Source: Gammaproteobacteria bacterium (lineage in GTDB: Bacteria > Pseudomonadota > Gammaproteobacteria > Steroidobacterales > Steroidobacteraceae). Taken from it: 12,976 nucleotides of DNA. Below, in pieces: positions 7,010-12,976 of this stretch (positions within the stretch are counted from its first letter, which is position 1; every line of letters begins with the position of its first letter). Where the stretch lies: contig VBNP01000128.1 of the NCBI GenBank assembly GCA_005877965.1, positions 1 to 12,976 of the forward strand, read 5' to 3'. Under the pieces are notes generated by a model. The model had not been told where the DNA came from, ran no database searches, and saw only the letters and a list, made by a program, of their open reading frames with translations. Position numbers and translations under genes: made by a program.

Positions 7010-8260
7010 ATGCCACCGGACACGGAAAACCAGGCGCTGTTGGGACAGCTGCGCATCGACCGGACCCAGCGGGACGGTGGCTCCAATCCCGGGCGTCGCC
7101 GCTGGATAGCCGGCGCCGTGCTGCTGCTCATCACGCTGATCGGCGCCGGCGCCTGGCTCGGCCTGTCCGGCGGCGCGGCGCTGCCGGTGCGCACGGTGAC
7201 GGCGCAGCCGCTCGCCGGCGGCGCTGCCAACGCCTCGGTGCTCGATGCCACCGGCTACGTCACCGCGCGCCGGGAGGCGACCGTCTCGGCTCAGATCACC
7301 GGCACCCTGATCGAAGTGCTGATCGAGGAGGGCGATCACGTCAAGTTGGGACAGGTGCTCGGACGCCTGGAGGACACTGCCCAGCGCGCGGCGCTGGCCC
7401 AGGCGCAGGCGCAATTGAAGTCGGCACGGGCGCTGCTGGTGCAACATGAGGCGCAGCTGCGGCAGAGCGAGCGCGACGTGAAACGCGCCGAGGATCTGGT
7501 CGAGCGCAAGCTCGTGTCACAGCAGGCCGTGGAGCAGGCGCGCACTCAAGTCGAGACCGGAACAGCCCAGGTGCAGGGGCAGCGCAAGCAGATCGAGCTC
7601 GCCGCGGCCGCTGTGCGCTCGGCGCAGGTGCAGCTCGGCTATTGCACGGTGCGCGCGCCGTTCACGGGCGTGGTGATCGCCAAGGCCGCCCAGGTGGGGG
7701 AAATCGTCTCGCCGCTCTCCGCGGGCGGGGGCTTCACGCGCACCGGTATCGGCACGATCGTCGACATGGATTCGCTCGAGATCGAGGTCGACGTCAACGA
7801 GGCCTACATCAACCGCGTGCAGCCGGGGCAACCGGTGGAATCGGTGTTGAACGCCTATCCCGACTGGAGGATTCCCTCGCATGTCATCGCCATCATCCCG
7901 ACCGCCGATCGTGCCAAGGCGACCGTGAAGGTGCGCATCGGTCTCGACGCCAAGGACGCTCGCATCGTCCCGGACATGGGCGTGCGCGTCTCGTTCCTCG
8001 AGGAGCGCAAGCCCGCCGCACGGAGCGCGGAGCGACCGCGCGGCGTGCTGGTGCCGGCCGCCGCCCTGCGCAAGGAAGGCGACCGGGACGTCGTCTTCGT
8101 GCTGAAGGAGCGCAGGGTGCAGCGTCGCACGGTCACCCTCGGCGGCGCGATCGGCGATTCGCGCCAGGTGCTGGCCGGCGTGAGCCCCGGGGAGGCGGTG
8201 ATCGTGGATGCGCCGGCCGGACTCAGGGACGAGGCGGCTGCGACCGCTGCCAAACCGTGA
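7010..8260 (+). CDS. HlyD/MacA-type periplasmic adaptor (membrane fusion) subunit
   Basis: This 416-residue protein has one N-terminal membrane helix (about residues 32-52) after a short cytoplasmic tail. A periplasmic region follows in the normal order of membrane fusion proteins. The first half-lipoyl segment is at about 83-125 (TGYVTAR, ISAQ-like VSAQITG, EGDHVKLGQ). A long Gln/Ala/Arg-rich coiled-coil hairpin spans about 122-207. The second lipoyl half is at about 210-235 (VRAPFTGVV, QVGEIVSP). Beta-barrel and membrane-proximal domains extend to about 400. In the family this subunit bridges an inner-membrane transporter to a TolC-type channel. The next three genes supply the ATPase and two permeases, as in MacAB-like exporters. 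The ATG start at 7010 has no clear Shine-Dalgarno sequence. Transport by an RND pump is excluded by the neighbours. Confidence 0.92.
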   Translation: MPPDTENQALLGQLRIDRTQRDGGSNPGRRRWIAGAVLLLITLIGAGAWLGLSGGAALPVRTVTAQPLAGGAANASVLDATGYVTARREATVSAQITGTLIEVLIEEGDHVKLGQVLGRLEDTAQRAALAQAQAQLKSARALLVQHEAQLRQSERDVKRAEDLVERKLVSQQAVEQARTQVETGTAQVQGQRKQIELAAAAVRSAQVQLGYCTVRAPFTGVVIAKAAQVGEIVSPLSAGGGFTRTGIGTIVDMDSLEIEVDVNEAYINRVQPGQPVESVLNAYPDWRIPSHVIAIIPTADRAKATVKVRIGLDAKDARIVPDMGVRVSFLEERKPAARSAERPRGVLVPAAALRKEGDRDVVFVLKERRVQRRTVTLGGAIGDSRQVLAGVSPGEAVIVDAPAGLRDEAAATAAKP

Positions 8261-8332
8261 TCGCTCCTCGCGGCACCGATTTGCGGTATCGCGATGCCAG
8301 GCACCGCATATTCATCCATCCTCTCTCGAGCT

Positions 8333-8336
8333 GAGG
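8333..8336 (+). promoter_or_regulatory. Ribosome binding site fixing the ATPase start
   Basis: GAGG lies 5 bases before the ATG at 8342. The open frame reaches back to an ATG at 8294, but the extra 16 residues carry no family signal and that ATG has no such site. The start at 8342 is therefore preferred. Confidence 0.6.
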
Positions 8337-8341
8337 TTGCT

Positions 8342-9028
<687 letters not shown>

Positions 9029-9048
9029 GGCGGCGCGGAGAACTCGCC

Positions 9049-10209
9049 ATGACCCGCAGCGGTTTCGTCATCGCCAATCTGTTGCGCAAGCGCACGCGCA
9101 CCATCCTCACCCTGCTGTCGGTGATCATGGCGTTTCTGCTGTTCGGCCTGCTGCAGTCGGTGAACCACATCTTCAACGCCGGCGCCGACTTTGTCGGTGC
9201 CACGCGCCTGATGGTGCAGGCGCGCGTGTCGTTCACCTCGCCGTTGCCGGTCAGCATGCTGCCCAAGCTCGAGGCGGTGCCGGGGGTGGCGCGGGTGGCG
9301 TATTCGCAGTGGTTCGGCGGCGTGTGGCAGGAGAACACACCGCTGTTCGTGTTCGCGATCGATCCGCTGCGTTACCGCGACGCCTATCCCGAGTACGTGA
9401 TGTCTGAGGCCCAGTGGCAGGCGTTCGCCCACACCCGCACCGCCATGATCGCCGGCCGGCGGCTCGCCGACCAGTACGGCTGGAAGATCGGCCAGAAGAT
9501 CCCGATCTCCTCCAACATCTGGCCGCAGAAGAACGGCAGCAAGGCCTGGGCATTCGACCTGGTCGGCATCTACGACGGCAAGGATGAGGACTGGAAGAAG
9601 CGCACCAACGTCGCCTTCATCAACCACGACTACTTCGATGAGGCCAACCAGTTCGGCATGAAGGGCGCCGCCAATTTTTTCATCCTCAAGCTGAGCGACG
9701 CCAATCGGGCCGAAGCGGTCAGCAGGGCGGTCGACGCGATGTTCGAGAATTCCCCCGATGAGACCAAGACCCAGACCGAGAAGGACTTCAACCTGGGGTT
9801 CGTCAAGCAGGTCGGCGACATCGGCCTGATCGTGCGCTGGATCCTGTTTGCGGTGTTCTTCACCCTGCTGCTGGTGGTCGGCAACACCATGGCGCAAAGC
9901 GTACGCGAGCGCGTGCCCGAGCTCGCCGTGCTCAAGACCCTGGGGTTCACCGACGGCAGCGTGCTCGGCTTCGTGCTGGCCGAGGCAGCCGCCCTGTGCC
10001 TGTTCGGCGGCCTCATGGGCCTGTTGCTCGCCACGACGTTCGGGGCGATGGTGGAGAAGGGCACCGGCGGGCAGTTCGCGCTGCGACTCGATATCAGTGT
10101 GTGGCTGATCGGCATCGCCGCCATCGTGCTGATGAGCCTGGCCGTGGGTCTGCTACCGGGACTGCGGGCGCGGCGCCTCAGGATCGTCGACGCCCTGGCC
10201 GGACGCTGA
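9049..10209 (+). CDS. FtsX/MacB-type ABC permease, first subunit
   Basis: This 386-residue permease has the four-helix layout of the family. One N-terminal helix (about 18-37) is followed by a large periplasmic MacB-like domain (about 40-255), then three C-terminal helices (about 257-280, 305-331 and 350-371). The cytoplasmic stretch RERVPELAVLKTLGF (286-300), just after the second helix, is the characteristic FtsX-domain segment that contacts the ATPase. It ends in LRARRLRIVDAL, also typical. The ATG start has GCGGAG about 9 bases upstream. It has no fused ATPase, unlike true MacB. Its periplasmic domain is Lys/Asp/Trp-rich at about 155-200 and unlike that of the next permease, so the two are not a recent duplication. 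Confidence 0.93.
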   Translation: MTRSGFVIANLLRKRTRTILTLLSVIMAFLLFGLLQSVNHIFNAGADFVGATRLMVQARVSFTSPLPVSMLPKLEAVPGVARVAYSQWFGGVWQENTPLFVFAIDPLRYRDAYPEYVMSEAQWQAFAHTRTAMIAGRRLADQYGWKIGQKIPISSNIWPQKNGSKAWAFDLVGIYDGKDEDWKKRTNVAFINHDYFDEANQFGMKGAANFFILKLSDANRAEAVSRAVDAMFENSPDETKTQTEKDFNLGFVKQVGDIGLIVRWILFAVFFTLLLVVGNTMAQSVRERVPELAVLKTLGFTDGSVLGFVLAEAAALCLFGGLMGLLLATTFGAMVEKGTGGQFALRLDISVWLIGIAAIVLMSLAVGLLPGLRARRLRIVDALAGR

Positions 10210-10221
10210 CGGACCCTCATC

Positions 10222-10226
10222 GGGAG
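10222..10226 (+). promoter_or_regulatory. Ribosome binding site for the TTG start of the second permease
   Basis: GGGAG lies 7 bases before the TTG at 10234 and 10 bases before the TTG at 10237. The spacing favours 10234. No ATG or GTG lies between this site and the first membrane helix. Confidence 0.5.
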
Positions 10227-10233
10227 AGCTCGC

Positions 10234-11412
10234 TTGTTGACTCAGGCCCTGGCCATCACCGGCATCAATATCCGCAGCATTCCCGAGCGCTGGGGCTCCT
10301 CGCTGGTCATCGTCATCGGACTCGCGGGGGTGGTGGCGGTGTTTACCGCGCTGCTGGCCATGGCCACCGGCTTTGAAAGCACCCTCAAGGCCACCGGCCG
10401 CGCCGATGCCGCCCTCATCATGCGCGGCGGCTCGAACGCCGAGCTCAATTCCGGGCTGGATCGCGACTCGACCGACCTGATCGAGCAGCAGCCGGGCATC
10501 GTCACGGGCGCGGACGGCAGACCGCTGGCCTCGGCCGAAGTGCTGATCATCGCCGAGCTGATCCGCAAGGACGACGTCAAGAACGGCGCCAACATCACCG
10601 TGCGCGGGGTGGAGCCCACGGCGTTTGCGCTACGCCCGCAGCTGAAGATCGTCGCCGGCCGTACTTTCACGCCCGGCCTGCGGGAGCTGATCGTCGGCCG
10701 CGGCGTGCTGCGCCAGTTCCAGGGGGCGGAGCTCGGCAAGGTGGTGCGCATGCGCGGCTCGGACTGGATCGTGGTGGGGGAGTTCGAGTCAGGCGACGCG
10801 CACGACAGCGAGCTGTGGACCGACATCAATGTCGCGCGCACCACCTTCGGGCGCAACGGCTCGAGCTCGGTGCTCGTCGCCCTGGACGGCGCGGATGGCC
10901 TGCGGAAGCTCAAGAGCGCCGTGGCCGCCGATCCGCGCCTGACGCTTGACGTGGTGCGCGAGCAGGACTACTTCAGCGGCCAGACCAAGCAGTTCCGCAA
11001 GACCATCGGCTTCCTCGCCGGCGTGGTCACCCTCATCATGGCGCTCGGCGCGGTATTTGCGGCGCTCAACAGCATGTACGCCGCGGTCGCGGCGCGCGGC
11101 AAGGAGATCGCGACCCTGCGGGCGATTGGCTTCGGCGGGCTGCCGGTGCTGCTCTCGGTGATGATCGAGGCGCTGCTGCTGGCGCTGGCCGGCGCAGTGC
11201 TGGGCGCGCTGACCGCCTACCTGCTGTTCAACGGTCTCTCGGTGTCGACCCTGGGGCAGAACTTCACCCAGGTGGTGTTCAACTTCAAGGTGACCCCGGA
11301 ACTGGTCGCACGCGGACTCATCATCGCCGTGGTCATCGGCATGATCGGCGGCCTGCTGCCGGCGATCCGTGCCGCGCGCCTGCCGGTATCGACCAGCCTG
11401 CGCGAGCTCTAG
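10234..11412 (+). CDS. FtsX/MacB-type ABC permease, second subunit
   Basis: This 392-residue permease has a TTG start. The N-terminal helix is at about 22-44 and the periplasmic domain at about 46-255. The three C-terminal helices are at about 257-281, 304-333 and 358-378. The FtsX-domain coupling segment ARGKEIATLRAIGF spans 287-300, and the C-terminus IRAARLPVSTSLREL is typical of MacB/LolC-like permeases. It lies 24 bases after the first permease and is probably co-transcribed. Presence of two different permeases with one ATPase suggests an ATPase dimer acting on a permease heterodimer, as in LolCE. Its TAG stop forms the palindrome CTAG with a TAG on the other strand, that of the aldolase gene. 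Confidence 0.93.
   Translation: MLTQALAITGINIRSIPERWGSSLVIVIGLAGVVAVFTALLAMATGFESTLKATGRADAALIMRGGSNAELNSGLDRDSTDLIEQQPGIVTGADGRPLASAEVLIIAELIRKDDVKNGANITVRGVEPTAFALRPQLKIVAGRTFTPGLRELIVGRGVLRQFQGAELGKVVRMRGSDWIVVGEFESGDAHDSELWTDINVARTTFGRNGSSSVLVALDGADGLRKLKSAVAADPRLTLDVVREQDYFSGQTKQFRKTIGFLAGVVTLIMALGAVFAALNSMYAAVAARGKEIATLRAIGFGGLPVLLSVMIEALLLALAGAVLGALTAYLLFNGLSVSTLGQNFTQVVFNFKVTPELVARGLIIAVVIGMIGGLLPAIRAARLPVSTSLREL
11409..11412. other. Shared tail-to-tail stop palindrome CTAG
   Basis: The second permease ends in TAG at 11410-11412. The C-terminal aldolase frame ends in TAG at 11411-11409 on the other strand. The two convergent genes overlap only within these bases, with no room for a terminator between them. 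Confidence 0.75.
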
Positions 11413-12399
11413 CGCAGGCGGCCGAGCGCCGCGCACAGCGCCGGCACGTCCTCGTCCGGCTGGGCCGGCGCTCTCGGCCCCCCAGTCGTAGAACTCGAAG
11501 CCGCCGGCGCGCAACGCCTGGCGACGCGGCACCCCGAGCTTCACGAACACTTCGTTCGCCTGCACCGGGTACATCAGGCTCGGGCCGGCGGCGCGGCCGA
11601 TGTCCTGCGCCAGGCGGTTGGTGCGCTCGGCGTTGCGCTTCCAGACTCCGGTTTCCACGTACGCCAGCAGCTGCGCGGCGACATAGCGGGATTTCGACAG
11701 CAGGTGTCCGGCGCGCTTGCGCCGCAGCTCCAAATCCCGCACCAGATCGGAATCGAAGAACACCACCGCCTCGGCAGTCAGGGCCCCGTTCTTGGTGGCG
11801 CCGAACGACAACACATCCACCCCCGCGCGCCACGTCACGTCCGCAGGATGACAGTCGAGGAACGCTACCGCGTTGGCAAAGCGCGCCCCGTCCAGGTGCA
11901 CCCGGAGTCCGCGGCTGTGGGCCAGCTGGCTCAGCGCCGCAATTTCGGCCGGCTGGTACACGGTGCCGAGCTCGGTCGCCTGCGTGAGCGACAGCGCCGC
12001 CGGTTGTACGGTGTGTACGGAGGCCGGGTGCGCGTCCAGCGCCACCCGCAGGGCCTCGAATGTGAGCTTGCCGGCGGCGCCCGGCAGCGGCATGAGCTGC
12101 GCTCCCCCGGAGAAGAAACCCGGCGCGCCGCATTCATCGGTGGCGATGTGCGCCTCTTCGTGGCAATAAATGGCGCCGTAGGGCGGGCACAGGGTCGCAA
12201 GGCTGAGCGAGTTGGCGGCGGTTCCGGTCGCGACCGCAAAGGCGCGCACCTCGGCGCCGAAGAATCCGCCGAGAACCGCATCGAGACGCTGCGTCCAGGG
12301 ATCGTCGCCGTAGGCGACCGCGAGCCCGTGGTTGGCCTCGGTAATCGCCGCCAGGATCTGCGGGCAGGCCGTGGCGGTGTTGTCGCTGTAGAAACGCAC
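11409..12399 (-). CDS. ltaE: Low-specificity L-threonine aldolase with a frame break near the C-terminus
   Basis: This PLP-dependent fold-type I enzyme of the GLY1/LtaE family cleaves threonine or allo-threonine to glycine and acetaldehyde. Translation starts at GTG 12399 with AGGAGG 4 bases upstream. The frame gives SDNTA near the N-terminus, the H84 region (HEEAHIATDECGAP), D170 and R173 in HLDGARF, and the PLP lysine K203 in FGATKNGAL. Family similarity holds to FEFYDWGAES (residue 310, base 11470). After that the frame loses similarity and runs on, antisense to the permease, to a stop at 10789. A different frame gives AQPDEDVPALCAALGRLR and a TAG at 11411-11409, a normal aldolase end. The conserved RLV/RFxxSWD strand expected between the two is missing. 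The catalytic core is intact, but whether the product is active or this is a pseudogene is unknown. Coordinates describe the ancestral extent. Confidence 0.85.
11467..11483 (-). other. Frame-break point in the threonine aldolase gene
   Basis: The aldolase frame before this point and the C-terminal frame after it are out of phase. The distance from GTG 12399 to TAG 11409 is 991 bases, one more than a multiple of three. A deletion of 3n+2 bases (about 17 would remove the expected RLVTSW-like strand) just before 11467 explains both the shift and the missing strand. One extra base in the C6 run (11478-11483 on the + strand) would also restore the frame, but would leave the strand missing. Confidence 0.7.
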
Positions 12400-12403
12400 G
12401 TTG

Positions 12404-12410
12404 CCTCCTA
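12404..12410 (-). promoter_or_regulatory. Strong ribosome binding site of the aldolase, overlapping the stop of the gene before it
   Basis: On the minus strand TAGGAGG (12410-12404) contains both the TAG stop of the ABC-2 permease and a near-perfect Shine-Dalgarno sequence 4 bases before the aldolase GTG at 12399. This fixes the start and points to coupled translation of the two genes. Confidence 0.75.
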
Positions 12411-12976
12411 CTCGATGCGCCAACGGAAGGACCAGGCCCCGAACGCGAGGAACGCGAGTGCGGTAGCCGCCAGATACAGCAGGTTCGGCGCGATCTGCGG
12501 CAGGCCCGCGCCATCGAGCATCACCGCGCGCGCGGCGTCGAGCACGTGAGTCAGGGGGAAGACATGCGCCACCCATTGCACCCAGCGCGGTGATCCCTCG
12601 AGCGAAAACCAGATCCCCGACAGTAGCATCATCGGCCAGGTGAGCACGTTGAGCAGTCCCCCCACCAGCTCCTCGCTGGAAAAGCGCGCCGCAATCGTCA
12701 GCCCCAGGGCGATCATCGACAGGGCGCCGACTACGCCCACCAGCGCCAGCAACAGCAGGTTGCCGGCGTTGTGAGACCCGATGATGGCGCCGATGCCGAC
12801 GTACAGGATCGCCGTGACGATGAGGATGAGCCCCAGGCGCGAGAGCACCTGGGCGCTGAGGAACTCGAAGGCGGTGAGAGGCGTGGCGTGCAGCCGCTTC
12901 AGGAAGCCGCTCTTGCGATAGCGCAGCACCACGTAACCGACGCCGAACAGGCAGCTGAACATCATGTTCATGCCGA
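12408..12976 (-). CDS. ABC-2-type transporter permease, C-terminal part (5' end outside window)
   Basis: The frame is open to the right edge, so the N-terminal half lies beyond the window; about 189 residues are visible. They start in GMNMMFSCLFGVGY, followed by the cytoplasmic RYRKSGFLKRLHATPLTAFE segment typical of ABC-2 permeases. Hydrophobic helices follow at about 45-65, 72-95, 103-123 and 163-182, counting from the M at 12971. The LSGIWF and FPLTHVLDAAR segments are the ABC-2 signature region. Such permeases pair with a separate ATPase, usually encoded just upstream (here off the window), to export polysaccharides, drugs or lipids; the substrate cannot be told. Eight bases separate its TAG from the aldolase start, so the two are probably one operon. 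Confidence 0.9.
   Translation of the reverse strand, partial: GMNMMFSCLFGVGYVVLRYRKSGFLKRLHATPLTAFEFLSAQVLSRLGLILIVTAILYVGIGAIIGSHNAGNLLLLALVGVVGALSMIALGLTIAARFSSEELVGGLLNVLTWPMMLLSGIWFSLEGSPRWVQWVAHVFPLTHVLDAARAVMLDGAGLPQIAPNLLYLAATALAFLAFGAWSFRWRIE

Noticed and set aside
8261..8341. Promoter or regulatory RNA between the adaptor and ATPase genes
   Set aside because: TTGCGG and CATATT are 20 bases apart and match poorly. No stable hairpin was seen, so the 81-base gap is left unassigned.
10789..11408. Apparent 3' extension of the aldolase frame across the second permease
   Set aside because: It is antisense to a well-supported permease, has low-complexity Gln/Arg/His composition, and arises only because of the frame break near 11470.
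12400..12576. Upstream extension of the aldolase frame
   Set aside because: It overlaps the ABC-2 permease in another frame, and the GTG at 12399 has a near-perfect ribosome site.

Overview
The window is a gene-dense, very GC-rich piece of a bacterial chromosome, most likely from a gammaproteobacterium. The homoserine dehydrogenase at the left edge ends straight after its catalytic domain, with no C-terminal ACT domain. That fits the fused aspartokinase/homoserine dehydrogenase (ThrA) of gammaproteobacteria better than a stand-alone Hom. It is followed by thrB and thrC in the classical thrABC order. A TatD very like the enterobacterial enzyme and an ABC exporter with an HlyD-type adaptor also point to a Gram-negative. 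Genus cannot be read from this sequence. No tRNA, rRNA, CRISPR array, insertion sequence or phage gene was seen, and no stretch over 300 bases lacks a gene.

Region 1 (1-3740, + strand) is the threonine operon: the 3' part of thrA, thrB, thrC and a small membrane-anchored NERD-domain protein. Neighbours overlap by 4 bases or lie 7 bases apart, and thrB, thrC and the NERD gene all start with GTG. Translational coupling is likely. Aspartate semialdehyde is reduced to homoserine, phosphorylated, then converted to threonine. The NERD protein is a passenger of unknown role.

Region 2 (3766-6097, - strand) holds tatD followed, 64 bases downstream, by an M20 zinc peptidase. This pair converges with the threonine operon over a (GC)7 tract.

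Region 3 (6096-11412, + strand) is a candidate export locus: an exported helical-repeat (TPR-like) protein, an HlyD/MacA-type adaptor, a LolD/MacB-type ATPase, and two clearly different FtsX/MacB-type permeases. It looks like a split MacAB-type tripartite exporter whose membrane part is a heterodimer. Its substrate is unknown and no outer-membrane channel is present. It diverges from tatD at a palindrome, GCATGC, where the two ATGs overlap. A near-identical extended -10-like box (CTGTGnTATCGTTTC) lies before both the TPR-like gene and the adaptor gene.

Region 4 (11409-12976, - strand) is the end of an ABC-2-type permease followed by a low-specificity L-threonine aldolase. The aldolase frame breaks near its C-terminus. 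The sequence after the break, in another frame, ends at a TAG that overlaps the TAG of the convergent permease in the palindrome CTAG.

The most notable observations are the aldolase frame break, the heterodimeric exporter with its TPR-like partner, and the compact divergent start region at 6085-6113.
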